Shown here piece by piece: positions 51,970 through 62,132 of a DNA stretch of 64,000 nucleotides. Origin of the DNA: Proteiniclasticum ruminis DSM 24773 (lineage in GTDB: Bacteria; Bacillota; Clostridia; Clostridiales; Clostridiaceae). The notes below the pieces were generated by a model that worked only from the letters and a program-made list of their open reading frames with translations, ran no database searches and was not told the origin of the DNA. The position numbers were made by a program, and so were the translations under genes. Every line of letters begins with the position of its first letter. Positions within the stretch are counted from its first letter, which is position 1. Where the stretch lies: the NCBI RefSeq assembly GCF_000701905.1, contig NZ_JNKC01000001.1, positions 682,001 through 746,000 of the forward strand. The letters run 5' to 3'.

Positions 51970-52869
51970 ATGTGGTTACTGTTTGCCATAATCACCACGT
52001 TATCCTGGGCATTCTCTGATTTATTCTATAAAAAAGGAGCTGTCCCCTCTGACAAAACCAGCCATCTGAAGACAGCAATCATGGTGGGTCTTGTCATGGG
52101 GCTCCACGGCTTCCTCTACATGGTGACAAAAAAAGTGGAGTTCTCTCCCCTCTACCTTGTCACTTATTTCCCTGTATCTTTCATGTACATCCTGTCCATG
52201 ACCATAGGATATCTGGGACTGCGCTATATTGAGCTTTCCATCTCTTCTCCCATCCAGAACTCTTCCGGCGTAGTCACAGCACTTCTCATATTCTTTTTCT
52301 TTGACCACACCTTAAGCTGGATGGAAATCTTAGCCATTCTAACCATCACCCTGGGGGTTCTCGCCTTGGCCTTGGTGGAAAAGAAAGAAGCAGACCTTCT
52401 CCCTCTCTCCCCACAGGAAAAAAAGAAGTACCGCACTGGACTTTTCGCCATCCTGTTTCCCATCGTCTACAGTATCATTGATGGACTGGGCACATTTTTT
52501 GATGCCATCTATCTGGATGAGCTTCAGCTCATCGGGGAGGATCAGGCTCTTCTCGCCTACGAGTTCACCTTTTTCCTCTGCGCTCTGCTGCTCCTTCTGT
52601 ATCTGAGAATAAAGAAAGAACCCTTCTCCCTTCTGAAACAGAAGGACCGGGGACTGGCTGCCGGATTTGAGACCCTGGGACAGTTCTTCTACGTGTATGC
52701 CATGGCAAGAAATGCCATCATCACAGCCCCTCTCATCGCCTCTTACAGTGTGTTTTCTGTGCTTCTTTCGAGAATCTTTCTGAAAGAAAAATTAAATAAA
52801 CCACAGTACGCCAGCATCATCACAGTGTTGTCAGGAATCCTGCTTTTGGCACTCTCTGAAGTGCTCTAG
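51970..52869 (+). CDS. EamA/DMT-superfamily transporter
   Basis: 299 residues, ten transmembrane segments in two EamA repeats split by a charged linker (about residues 138-158, EKKEADLLPLSPQEKKKY). The opening LLFAIITTLSWAFSDLFYKKGA and the closing second-repeat helix ITVLSGILLLALSEVL are typical. AAAGGAGC lies upstream of the ATG. The substrate is unknown. It ends against a terminator shared with the adhesin gene. Confidence 0.88.
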   Translation: MWLLFAIITTLSWAFSDLFYKKGAVPSDKTSHLKTAIMVGLVMGLHGFLYMVTKKVEFSPLYLVTYFPVSFMYILSMTIGYLGLRYIELSISSPIQNSSGVVTALLIFFFFDHTLSWMEILAILTITLGVLALALVEKKEADLLPLSPQEKKKYRTGLFAILFPIVYSIIDGLGTFFDAIYLDELQLIGEDQALLAYEFTFFLCALLLLLYLRIKKEPFSLLKQKDRGLAAGFETLGQFFYVYAMARNAIITAPLIASYSVFSVLLSRIFLKEKLNKPQYASIITVLSGILLLALSEVL

Positions 52870-52920
52870 AACCAAAAACAGAAAAGCTGCAGCAACCATA
52901 AAATACGGCTTTGTCACAAA

Positions 52921-52969
52921 AAAAAGATGTGCTCCTACAGGTATTTAATCCTGTGGAACACATCTTTTT
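52921..52969. terminator. Bidirectional terminator
   Basis: AAAAAGATGTG-TCC-CAGG pairs with CCTG-GGA-CACATCTTTTT with small bulges around an 8-base loop. It serves the convergent DMT transporter and adhesin genes. Confidence 0.88.
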
Positions 52970-52971
52970 AA

Positions 52972-55900
52972 TTAGCTTATTTTTTCTTTTTTACGTCTTA
53001 TGAGATGGAATACCCCAGCCAGAACAAGCATTGTTCCCAAAAGAGGTAGGAGTATCTCATTTTCTGATTCTCCCGTGGCGGGAAGTTCATTCCCTGGGGA
53101 CTTACTATCCGTATCGTCAAACTCCAGCGTATTCACCACTGTGATCCGTACGGTTTCTGGTGTAACAAGGCTGCTCTCCAAAATCGTAAACGTAAATACT
53201 TCTTCATTTCTGGTATAACCTTCTGGTGCTTTGATTTCTTCTATGGAATATCTTCCAGGTGAGAGATCCTCAATCTTTATGTATCCGCTCTCATCACTTA
53301 CATGGAAGCTGCTTTCCATTTCACCATCGAGATGCTTCAGTTCAAACTGAGCACCCTGTAAAGGCTGTCCTTCTTCGTCCACTTTCTTCAAGAGAAGGCT
53401 TCCTCTGTAGTTCACAAAATTACCGAGATTCAAGACTTCTGGAGTTCCGAGATGTTCTTCTGTCACAGTAAACTGAAGCGTCTGTTCATTTCGGATATAG
53501 CCTGCTGGCGCCTGAATCTCTCTTAATAGATAGCTTCCAGGGAAGAGTCCATCCGCTTTCACTTTTCCTTCCTCATCAGAGACCAGTTCTTTGCGGATCA
53601 GGTTTCCATCCTGGTCCCTCAGTTCAAAGACAGCACCCGCTAGAGGCGCCCCCTTCTCATCGGTCTTTTCCAGCACAATTTTTCCCTGATGGTTTTTGAT
53701 TGTGCCCATAAGAATCTGTTCTGGTTCTCCAGCCGCATCCGCAGGAATTCTGAATTCATGAATGGTCGGATCCAGAATAAAACCTGCTGGAGCACTGATT
53801 TCCATAAACTCATACCCACCCGGAGTTAGACCTTCTACAAGGATCTGCCCCAGCGCGTCGGTTGTGAGTTCTTTTATCGTCTCATTGTCTTTTCTAAGGG
53901 CGAAGACAGCGCCTTCCAATGGATTGCCAGTGTCATCAGACTTTCGAAGAAGAACACTTCCCTGCCAGTTGATAAACTCATCCAAGGTGAGTACTAAAGG
54001 CTCTCCTTCTGCTTCCATCAGAATCTCAAAGATTATTTTGTCGGTATTTCTGATATAGCCTTCCGGCGCTTTTGTCTCTTCCAGCCAATAGCTTCCAGGG
54101 GAGAGATTCTCCAAAAGAAGGGATCCGTCCCCATCTGTTGTCAGGTTTTCCAGAAGCAGGCCTTCTTCGCTGTAAAGCGCGAACTCTGCATCCTTTAGCC
54201 CTGTTCCGTCCACTGTTGTTTTCTTAAGGACTGCTGAGCCCTTATAATTCACTAGTGTACCGGCATGTACCTCATCTGGAGAGCCTTCTTCCGAAGAGGC
54301 AATATCAAAAAAGATTTTCTCTGTATTTCTAACATATCCTTTTGGTACCTTGGTCTCTTCAAAGTAGTATTTTCCAGGCGCCAGGCCACTTGCCAGAACC
54401 TTTCCATTTTCATCACTTCTCAGGTCTTCTATGACTCGCTCTCCATCTTCTGTTACCACATCAAAAGTAGCACCTGATAAAGCGTTTCCTTCATGATCTG
54501 TCTTGATCAGATAAGCGCTGCCAAGATAATTGGTATACTCATCCAGGAGAAGCACATCCACAGTTCCTTCATAAGTGTCTTCAATGGTGAATGTAATTTC
54601 TGTGAGATTTAAAAGGTAGCCTTCTGGAGACTGCACTTCTTTCAGCACATAGGTGCCTGGAGACAGATCCTCTATGAGCACCTCCCCCTCTTCATCTGAT
54701 ACGAGCTCCTCCTGAAGAAGAAGACCTTCCTCATCGTACAGGGCAAATTCTGCCCCCATCAGTCCGTTTCCTTCCTCATCCACCTTTTTCAGCACTGCAG
54801 TTCCCTTATGGTTCACAAAAGGCCCTACCTTAACGGGTTCAGGCTTCCCATTAGCTTCCTCTAAGATGGTGAAGACTGCAGGTTCAAGATTTCTCAAGTA
54901 TCCCTTTGGCGCCTCCACTTCGTATAGACGATAGGTGCCAGGTGTAAGATCCTCAATCAATACTTTACCTTCTTCATCGGTGGTGAGGCCCTCCAGCAGC
55001 ACTTCTTCTCCTTCTTCGTCCCGAAGTTCAAAGACAGCGCCCGCTAAAGGCTCTTCATTTTCATTTGTTTTTAAGAGTTCTGCACTGCCAAAGTAGTTGA
55101 TAAAACTTCCTAAACGAAGCACTTCAGGTACCCCTTCCGCACTTTCAGCAATTAAGAATGCCACAGGCTCTGTATTAAGAAGGTATCCTTCTGGGGCCTT
55201 GGTTTCTTTCAATAGATATTTTCCAGGTTCGAGAGATTCTATGCGTACCACTCCCTCATCATCAGAAGTGATGTCTTCAAGAACCACGTCACCGGACTCA
55301 TTGTATAGTGCAAAGACCGCTCCCAGGAGTGGCTCTCCTTCGCTGTTTTCTTTTTGAAGAAGGACCGATCCCTTATAGTTTTCCATGGATTTCAAAACTC
55401 TTTCAGGAGCTCCAGTATCAGTCTCTTGGATGCTGAAAAACAGCGGTTCAAGGTTTATCATATATCCAGCAGGGGCTTTGGTTTCCAGGAAGTAGTACTC
55501 TCCAGGGGAAAGATCCACGACAATCAGCTCTCCGTCTTCATCTGTCACAAGACCCTCCATGAGCGCCTTTTCCACGCCTTCCTGATAGAGACTGAATTCA
55601 GCCCCTTCAAGTCGGGTTTCTTCTTCTCCAAGTTTTGTGAGAAGGACAGAGCCCTTGTAGTTTACAGCCTCTCCCGCATTCACCTGAAGCGGCTGTCCCT
55701 CGGATTCGTCTGAAATTTCAAAAGCCACAGGTTCTTCATTGATGATATATCCTTCCGGTGCTTTCACTTCGATGAACTCATAAGCACCAGGCGCCAGGTT
55801 TCCAGCAGTGACAAGCCCCATGGAGGTGCTGGTGTATTCGCCCACCTTCACTCTCACGTCCTGCAGCTTCTCATAAAGCGCAAACACTGCACCGCTTAAC

Positions 55901-58900
55901 GGATTTCCATTTTCTGATACTTTTTTCATGTACACAGAACCTTTATAGTTTATGCGGTCTCCCGCAACGACCATAGAAGGCTCGCCGCTATTACTGACTG
56001 GGATCACAAAAGACTTTGGTGTTCTGTCCAGCACAAACCCCGCAGGGGCTTTGGTTTCCACAAAGCTGTAGGTTCCAGGGGAAAGGTTCAGCGCATGAAC
56101 TCTTCCATCTTCTCTGGATACAAGGTTCTCCTGAACTGTAACTCCATTCTCATCCACCACCTTAAAGACAGCTCCTTGAAGAGGTTTCTTTGCGGCATCA
56201 GTTTTATAAAGTTCAGCCGCACCTTTATAGTTGATGTAATTATCTAGACTGAACGGTTTTGGCTCACCCTCCACACTTTCTGAAATTTCGAACTCCATAC
56301 CTTTCACGTTCAGCAGATATCCTGATGGAGCTTCCGTCTCCATAAGTTTATATTTTCCCGGAGAAAGATCGCTTACTCTTAAACGTCCTTCAGAATCCAC
56401 CCGAAGATCCTCACGGAGGATTTTCCCTTCACTGTCGAGAAGACTGAATACCGCTCCAGTGAGCGCCTGTCCATTCTTGTCTGTTTTCTTCAGTTCTACA
56501 GACGCTTTATAGTTTCTGACATTCACCACAGGTTTCACCTGGGTGCCGTTTTCTTCGATACAGATGTCGAAATAATGCTTCGCTGTATTTTTGATGTATC
56601 CTTCTGGTGCTTGGGTTTCCACCACATAGTATCTGCCTTCAGGAAGGTCTTCCAGAATAATGACACCGCCCACCGTTTTCAGGTTCTGCGCATACAGAGT
56701 GCCATCTGCTTTGTAGAGATTAAATACCGCTTCCGAAGAAATGAGCTCTCCTGCCGAAGTAATCTTACGGATGGTTGCTTTGGTCTTCTCATTGATATAG
56801 CTTAGAATCTTCATCTCCCCATCCGTTGTATGATCCAGTATAATTTCTATTCCATTTGCCAGTTCATCGCTGATGACATAACCCGTGGGCGCTTCCAGTT
56901 CTTTCAGAACATACTTGCCCCTTCTGAGACCGCCAAAGGTCAATGCACCTTCTTCATCTGTCACAGCTTCTCTTAAGAGCTGCTTCTCATCGGAGGTGAA
57001 CAGACCGAAACGCGCTCCAGAAAGAAGTACTTCTTTCTCGCTCTTCTTTGTGAGGGTAAGACCGCCACGGACACTGCTTCCAGATCCGCCGCCACTATTC
57101 CCTTTCACAATTTCTGAAGTGGAACCACCACTCACATCTTCTTGGACATTCTTTCCTGTGACAGTATAGGTATTTTCTATCGCTTCGCCCTGAGGCGCAA
57201 GTGGATCAATATAGGAGCTGTAGCTCAGCACATAAGCTTCAGTGATTTCATTCAGGAAGCTCAGCTCAAACCGCTCTTTGCCCGTGACAGGATCGGAGTA
57301 GAACGACAGGGTGTAATCCTTGTCTTTTTCCAACACTTTAGTAGATTTGGTGATCTTCCCATTTATATCTACAACTCCCAGGACAACTTCAAAGGTTTCT
57401 TTCAGTAAAACCGAATTAAGATCCGGACTGTCCGTAAGAACAAATTGAGACAATTTGGACCGATTAGGGTTCAGATAGACTGTCCAGTCCGCACGCTCAT
57501 TGAAATCTCCTGCCTGTACCCCCTTTTTATCTGCCAGTTTTCCTCCGTAAGGAATGTTCACTGTGGCATTTAACCCAAAGCTGGTCTCTCCGCTTTGGAA
57601 GGTTGCATTGTTTCGGACAGAAGGTTCACTGATCAGTTCATTTTTGAACTGCGTCTTAAAGCGGATTCCAACAGAAATTCTTTTTTCATATTGCCCCACA
57701 AGGGATACGGTGATCTTGTTTCCATTTTCTTCTGAAGGATATACCACCTGATACAGTTCAGGTGCCATGGTTGTCTCATTAATGATGGAGCCATCTTTAT
57801 CCACTTCATAAGTGAACACCTTGAGAGAATCCGCCACATATTCCTGGCTGGCATCCAGCACATCCGAAATGATATAAGGATTCCCAATGGGAAGCCTTGC
57901 ATAATTTGTATGGATGGACCAAGTGATCTTTTTCTCCACCGCGTTATAACTTCCGTTCTTGACACCATTTTTTGCTGTATGTCCCTTAGGTGTAGTGTCT
58001 ACCGTAATTCCACCGATGTTATAGTCTTTTCCATCATACTTCCATGTGATGCCCGCAGTATTTTTGTAGGTTGCCGTGCCGTCACTGTTTCTTTCGAAAT
58101 GCGTGGTATAGGTGAGTGTCAGCTGTTTATCAATGGTTTTTCGAAATTCTATTTTAAAACTTCCAGGTGTGGTTCCAGACGGCGCTGTGTAGCTCAGCAG
58201 GTAGTCTGTCCCCTCCACCAATGCCACATTGCTGCTGTCCTTGATCAGCACTGTATCTTTTAGAAGCGATAATCCATCCCCTGTGAACTGATCCGTAAGT
58301 ACCAGATTCTCCATGACATAGCCGTTTCTGTTGATGACCACTTCATATGTGATTTCTTTCTTTCCGACATCAGTGCCCACCATTCTCTTAATAAGCCCCT
58401 GCTGTCCATATCCGCCACTTCCAGAGGATGTTTTCTCCTGTCCCGTTTCCACTTTATTGTTTACTGTGCCTGAACCTGTGATGATTGGATCTCCTGATGT
58501 ATTCACCAGCTGAGTTTTGTAGCGAATGACATAGGCCTGTCCCTCAACACCCTGCGGGAACTCAAGTCTGAATCCCGCCCCCGGGGTATAGGTCAGTTCA
58601 TAAAGCTCAGTACTGAGGGGTATCTCTGAAGGAGAAGCATTTCCCTTATCATCAATATCCACTGGATAAACATGAAGACTGTCATTTACAAGATTCATAA
58701 CCCCTGCCGGAGTCCATGTATCCGTCAGATACGCCACATCCATAGGAATGGTTTTTTCATTGTAGTTGTATTCAATCTCCCAGCTCAGCTGCTGCTTTAC
58801 ACTGTCATAGACAGGTGCTTTCTTTTTCAGCGCATCTCCATAGCCACTGGAAACGGTGGCCTCTGCTGCATTCATCTTGCCATCGCTTGTGAGATTAGCT

Positions 58901-60234
58901 TTATTCTTAAAAACTTGAACTCCTGAAAAGCCCTCTGCAGGCTCCTTGATGGTTGTGGTATATTCCAGGCGGTACGCTTTCTGAAGGTCTTCTTCTACTA
59001 ATCCATGAAGCTTGATCTCAGGATTGCCCGAAACCATCTCCAGGGTGTATAAGTCTGGATCCAATATTTTTCCAGTGGTTCTTTCCCCTTTGGCATTCAC
59101 TTCTAATGAACGCACCACCAGACTCCCCTCTTCAAAGAGCATATTATTGGGTATCACATCTGTAACGACAGGGTCCACCATCTTCAGAAGTGCCGTATTG
59201 ATATCCACACTCCAGTAGGCTTCTGTTGCGTTCCATCCTTCCGTGTTGATGGTCCCCTTTTTGTCAATGGCAGTACCACCCTTAGGGGTCACAGGGAACT
59301 TCAGTGTAAAATCAGGATATATCTCCTCAAACTCGATGACCTGTTCCACGGCTTCATCCATCTCTTTTTCATCCAGGAACACCTTGAACCAAAATGTCCC
59401 CCTAACATCATCTCCATCCACATTCTTATCGAAGATGAAGTTCACTACACCATCTATAGAAACGTTCCAGGTTCCGATATTCCCCAGCTCTCCATTGGTT
59501 GCGGTGACAGGCTTCAGCTCCTTTGGCAGCGGAAAACTCATTGTATCTCCTGCCTTCACCACATGCCCATTCTTGAGTTCAAAGTCAAAATGGATCTTCC
59601 CCGTTTCTTTCCCGTCGATGCTGTAGGGATTGTCCGCACTGAAGATATTTCCAGCTAAATCTGTAAATTGAATGTTAAGAAACCGGAAATCTTCTTCCAC
59701 TGTGCTCATAGAAACACTTTCTTCTGGAAGGAACAGAGCTTCCTCAGTGTCCTTTTCTTCCTCTATCGGTGCAGGCACAAAGGAAAGGATATAGCCTTCG
59801 TCTGTCTCATGGAGCACTGTGGATCCTTCCTTGTCTTCTCCCGTCATCTTAAACGGAATATAAAGGGTTCCATCAAAGCTTTCATCTCCTGATAAAGACA
59901 GGCTGAGCTTTCCATTTTCAAATGCTATCTGAAGCGCCTCTTCCAGATCCGTAAGGTTCTCTGGCGCAAAAAAATCAGGTAAGGCTAAAATAAGATCTCT
60001 CTTTTCTTCTCCCTCCTGAAGGGTCATTGTCATGTCCAATGCCAGAAGATATTCTCCACCAGCTTTCATGGACTTTGTAAGATTCTTTTCACTGTCCGTC
60101 ACATGGGCTGCTTTCATTAAGAACTCTTCTCCTACAGCATCTCCGTGTACTTCCACCGGAATGGCAAACACGCTCTGCAGAAGTAGAATCATAGCAAGAA
60201 GCAGCGCGCTTCCTCTACGCAGGGTCATTCGCAT
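52972..60234 (-). CDS. Giant LPXTG-anchored adhesin with SpaA/Cna-B stalk
   Basis: 2420 residues. Signal peptide 1-25 (GSALLLAMILLLQSVFAIP). The N-terminal region to about 1055 holds an acidic segment and about five collagen-binding/Cna-A-like beta modules, each opening with a WSVDIN, LSWEIEYN, ITYEVVIN, ITWSIHTN or ADWTVYLN type strand and paired with VTD/LTD. A stalk of 14 SpaA-type prealbumin repeats (about 93 residues each) follows to about 2368. They keep Lys in the first strand, Glu in the ETKAPEGY strand and a terminal Asn, the triad that forms intramolecular isopeptide bonds. The C-terminus has sorting signal LPATG (2384-2388), a hydrophobic segment and RRKKEK tail. AGGAGGATGAACC precedes the ATG. 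No sortase is in the window. Probably a long host- or particle-binding fibre. Confidence 0.95.
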   Translation of the reverse strand: MRMTLRRGSALLLAMILLLQSVFAIPVEVHGDAVGEEFLMKAAHVTDSEKNLTKSMKAGGEYLLALDMTMTLQEGEEKRDLILALPDFFAPENLTDLEEALQIAFENGKLSLSLSGDESFDGTLYIPFKMTGEDKEGSTVLHETDEGYILSFVPAPIEEEKDTEEALFLPEESVSMSTVEEDFRFLNIQFTDLAGNIFSADNPYSIDGKETGKIHFDFELKNGHVVKAGDTMSFPLPKELKPVTATNGELGNIGTWNVSIDGVVNFIFDKNVDGDDVRGTFWFKVFLDEKEMDEAVEQVIEFEEIYPDFTLKFPVTPKGGTAIDKKGTINTEGWNATEAYWSVDINTALLKMVDPVVTDVIPNNMLFEEGSLVVRSLEVNAKGERTTGKILDPDLYTLEMVSGNPEIKLHGLVEEDLQKAYRLEYTTTIKEPAEGFSGVQVFKNKANLTSDGKMNAAEATVSSGYGDALKKKAPVYDSVKQQLSWEIEYNYNEKTIPMDVAYLTDTWTPAGVMNLVNDSLHVYPVDIDDKGNASPSEIPLSTELYELTYTPGAGFRLEFPQGVEGQAYVIRYKTQLVNTSGDPIITGSGTVNNKVETGQEKTSSGSGGYGQQGLIKRMVGTDVGKKEITYEVVINRNGYVMENLVLTDQFTGDGLSLLKDTVLIKDSSNVALVEGTDYLLSYTAPSGTTPGSFKIEFRKTIDKQLTLTYTTHFERNSDGTATYKNTAGITWKYDGKDYNIGGITVDTTPKGHTAKNGVKNGSYNAVEKKITWSIHTNYARLPIGNPYIISDVLDASQEYVADSLKVFTYEVDKDGSIINETTMAPELYQVVYPSEENGNKITVSLVGQYEKRISVGIRFKTQFKNELISEPSVRNNATFQSGETSFGLNATVNIPYGGKLADKKGVQAGDFNERADWTVYLNPNRSKLSQFVLTDSPDLNSVLLKETFEVVLGVVDINGKITKSTKVLEKDKDYTLSFYSDPVTGKERFELSFLNEITEAYVLSYSSYIDPLAPQGEAIENTYTVTGKNVQEDVSGGSTSEIVKGNSGGGSGSSVRGGLTLTKKSEKEVLLSGARFGLFTSDEKQLLREAVTDEEGALTFGGLRRGKYVLKELEAPTGYVISDELANGIEIILDHTTDGEMKILSYINEKTKATIRKITSAGELISSEAVFNLYKADGTLYAQNLKTVGGVIILEDLPEGRYYVVETQAPEGYIKNTAKHYFDICIEENGTQVKPVVNVRNYKASVELKKTDKNGQALTGAVFSLLDSEGKILREDLRVDSEGRLRVSDLSPGKYKLMETEAPSGYLLNVKGMEFEISESVEGEPKPFSLDNYINYKGAAELYKTDAAKKPLQGAVFKVVDENGVTVQENLVSREDGRVHALNLSPGTYSFVETKAPAGFVLDRTPKSFVIPVSNSGEPSMVVAGDRINYKGSVYMKKVSENGNPLSGAVFALYEKLQDVRVKVGEYTSTSMGLVTAGNLAPGAYEFIEVKAPEGYIINEEPVAFEISDESEGQPLQVNAGEAVNYKGSVLLTKLGEEETRLEGAEFSLYQEGVEKALMEGLVTDEDGELIVVDLSPGEYYFLETKAPAGYMINLEPLFFSIQETDTGAPERVLKSMENYKGSVLLQKENSEGEPLLGAVFALYNESGDVVLEDITSDDEGVVRIESLEPGKYLLKETKAPEGYLLNTEPVAFLIAESAEGVPEVLRLGSFINYFGSAELLKTNENEEPLAGAVFELRDEEGEEVLLEGLTTDEEGKVLIEDLTPGTYRLYEVEAPKGYLRNLEPAVFTILEEANGKPEPVKVGPFVNHKGTAVLKKVDEEGNGLMGAEFALYDEEGLLLQEELVSDEEGEVLIEDLSPGTYVLKEVQSPEGYLLNLTEITFTIEDTYEGTVDVLLLDEYTNYLGSAYLIKTDHEGNALSGATFDVVTEDGERVIEDLRSDENGKVLASGLAPGKYYFEETKVPKGYVRNTEKIFFDIASSEEGSPDEVHAGTLVNYKGSAVLKKTTVDGTGLKDAEFALYSEEGLLLENLTTDGDGSLLLENLSPGSYWLEETKAPEGYIRNTDKIIFEILMEAEGEPLVLTLDEFINWQGSVLLRKSDDTGNPLEGAVFALRKDNETIKELTTDALGQILVEGLTPGGYEFMEISAPAGFILDPTIHEFRIPADAAGEPEQILMGTIKNHQGKIVLEKTDEKGAPLAGAVFELRDQDGNLIRKELVSDEEGKVKADGLFPGSYLLREIQAPAGYIRNEQTLQFTVTEEHLGTPEVLNLGNFVNYRGSLLLKKVDEEGQPLQGAQFELKHLDGEMESSFHVSDESGYIKIEDLSPGRYSIEEIKAPEGYTRNEEVFTFTILESSLVTPETVRITVVNTLEFDDTDSKSPGNELPATGESENEILLPLLGTMLVLAGVFHLIRRKKEKIS
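53131..57070 (-). repeat. Fourteen tandem SpaA/Cna-B repeat units within the adhesin
   Basis: About 280 bases per unit, coding for the consensus N-YKGSVLLKK-D-G-PL-GAVFALYDE-G ... DEEG ... LSPG-Y-L-ETKAPEGY--N-EP--F-I. Copies are divergent at DNA level, so they are old repeats rather than fresh duplications; the first two and the last are the least regular. Confidence 0.93.
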
Positions 60235-60374
60235 GGTTCATCCTCCTATACTCTCTCATTTCTATACAAACAAAATAAAACAAGTGAATGTCGAATCCCA
60301 TTTGCTTTATTTGTATTTTGTATTTTATAATAATAACTATCCATAACTATTTATATTTTATCAAACTTATTCAC

Positions 60375-60431
60375 TTGGGGTTCTTCAGTTTTTGCGTATC
60401 CATATGCAAAATTTGACGAATATAACCCCAA
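60375..60431. promoter_or_regulatory. Nested palindromes in the adhesin / Mga divergent promoter
   Basis: TTGGGGTT (60375-60382) and AACCCCAA (60424-60431) form 8-bp inverted arms 41 bases apart. Between them lies TTTTGC-GTAT-CC-ATAT-GCAAAA, nearly a perfect palindrome (60392-60413). A TATACT -10 for the regulator is at 60441-60446 without a proper -35, suggesting activator dependence. Confidence 0.5.
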
Positions 60432-60494
60432 TTTCTTTGCTATACTGCAGCTATGTTAAACTGGGATAATTATGGAATTTTGAAGGAGATCATC

Positions 60495-62072
60495 ATGTGG
60501 CAAATCCTGTCAGAAAAAGATAAAAAGAAATATGCCCTTCTGAATGCACTGTACAGAAAATACGATCCAATCACAATCCAGAGCCTCTCAGAGGTTTCTC
60601 ACCTGTCTCAGCGCAGCGTTCTGAATTATTTGGATGAGCTGAAAGTGGATCTTTTCCCTCTTTCTGGAGAGATCTTTTCCTCCAACGAGGGAATGAAGCT
60701 GCTGCTGCCTGATTCCATCGGTATGGATTACTTCCAGAGAAAGCTTCTTCGGGAGAGCATCGGATTCCAGCTGCTTGAATACCTTTTCTTCCAGGGTGAA
60801 GCATCCTGCAGTGAGCTTCAGGAACATTTCTTTCTCAGCTCCTCCTCTTTAGAAAGGATTCTGAAGAAAATCAGAAAATCCCTGGAACCCTATCACCTCA
60901 AAGTATCCGGAAGCCCTCTAGCGGTAAGGGGCCAAGAGTTCTTCATCCGACGGTTCTATACACGGTACTTTTTTGAAGCCTACAGTCAGGACGAATGGCC
61001 CTTCAGAAATTTGGACAAAGAGAATGTTCATCGTCTCCTGAAAACTCATCCCCCTTACTGCCATGAGTACAGTAAATTCATCAAATCCCAGGAGATCCTT
61101 TTTCAGTTTGCAGTTTCACTTACGAGAGCCCAGAAAGGACACTTTCATCCCGTGTATCCTGTGTCCTTCTTCACCGAGAAGAAGCTTCCTGAGATCCGCC
61201 AAGAGCTTCGTCAAAGTCTTACCGGCTTCCCACTCGGAGCACTTTCTTTGGACACCGTCTTGGATGAACTCTCTTTCATGAAGCTTCAATACACTACAGA
61301 GTACTATAAAGAACGGCTTCAAAAAGACCCTGCTTTTCAGGAAAGCACCCGGGAGCTCTTTAGGCTGATTGAAGAAACCACAGACCTTTTCCAGCTGCCG
61401 CCCTCGAAGTGCTGGCCTTTTCTCATCGAACTGTATAAACTTCTGCAGCTCCACGTGAAAGGGAAAGGTCTTACTGTTCTTCCGGACTATCTGTTTTTCA
61501 GAAGCCGAGACTTCATCATCGTCACGCATCATCAGTTGGAGTATCCCTTCTTCTACACTTATGTAACCAGTTATTTCAAAGACATCCTGAAAAGCCGTGG
61601 TGTGAACGCATCCGAAGCGCTTCTGGAGGAGCTCTACTATACACTTCTGTGCCACAGCGAGAGCCTCACAAATCATCTCTTCAAAAACTTCAAATCCTGT
61701 AAAGTGCTTCTTTACAGCCATCTCAGTCAAAACCATGCACAAGCGGTCCGGGATGTTCTCATCGCAAACTTCAACAGTATGATCGACGTGGAAATCTACA
61801 CAGAAGCAGAGCTTACAGCAAAAGATCTGGAGAAGTACCAATTTGATCTTTTAGTCTCCACCACCTCGGTGGAGATCGACATAAAAAACGCGGTGCTCTA
61901 TCTCCATTTCCACGAAAAAGGCTATCAGATCAGTTCCATCTACAAAGCCATCAGCACCGTGGTGGACAAGAAGAAAGCGGATCAGATGAAACGGATCAAA
62001 AACCATATGGACAAAAAAGAGACCTTGAAAGAACATCCTCTGACCGAAGCCACATTTACTACCCATTATTAG
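60495..62072 (+). CDS. Mga-family transcriptional regulator (PRD-like)
   Basis: 525 residues. Two N-terminal helix-turn-helix units (about 1-150, including TIQSLSEVSHLSQRSVLNYLDELK and CSELQEHFFLSSSSLERILKKI) are followed by a long helical middle resembling PTS regulation domains and a C-terminal EIIB-like domain (KVLLYSHLSQNHAQAVRDVL). The ATG at 60495 follows GAAGGAGA; the frame opens at 60453 without a ribosome site. Mga proteins activate surface adhesin genes in streptococci. Here it is divergent from the giant adhesin, its likely target. Phosphorylation by PTS enzymes could tie adhesin synthesis to sugar supply. Confidence 0.88.
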   Translation: MWQILSEKDKKKYALLNALYRKYDPITIQSLSEVSHLSQRSVLNYLDELKVDLFPLSGEIFSSNEGMKLLLPDSIGMDYFQRKLLRESIGFQLLEYLFFQGEASCSELQEHFFLSSSSLERILKKIRKSLEPYHLKVSGSPLAVRGQEFFIRRFYTRYFFEAYSQDEWPFRNLDKENVHRLLKTHPPYCHEYSKFIKSQEILFQFAVSLTRAQKGHFHPVYPVSFFTEKKLPEIRQELRQSLTGFPLGALSLDTVLDELSFMKLQYTTEYYKERLQKDPAFQESTRELFRLIEETTDLFQLPPSKCWPFLIELYKLLQLHVKGKGLTVLPDYLFFRSRDFIIVTHHQLEYPFFYTYVTSYFKDILKSRGVNASEALLEELYYTLLCHSESLTNHLFKNFKSCKVLLYSHLSQNHAQAVRDVLIANFNSMIDVEIYTEAELTAKDLEKYQFDLLVSTTSVEIDIKNAVLYLHFHEKGYQISSIYKAISTVVDKKKADQMKRIKNHMDKKETLKEHPLTEATFTTHY

Positions 62073-62084
62073 AAATAGAATAGA

Positions 62085-62117
62085 AAAAGGCAGGCGTCAA
62101 AATAACGCCTGCCTTTT
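62085..62117. terminator. Bidirectional terminator
   Basis: A 12-bp perfect stem, AAAAGGCAGGCG / CGCCTGCCTTTT, with a 9-base loop, between the convergent Mga and small-protein genes. Confidence 0.9.
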
Positions 62118-62132
62118 ATATATTCATATCAA

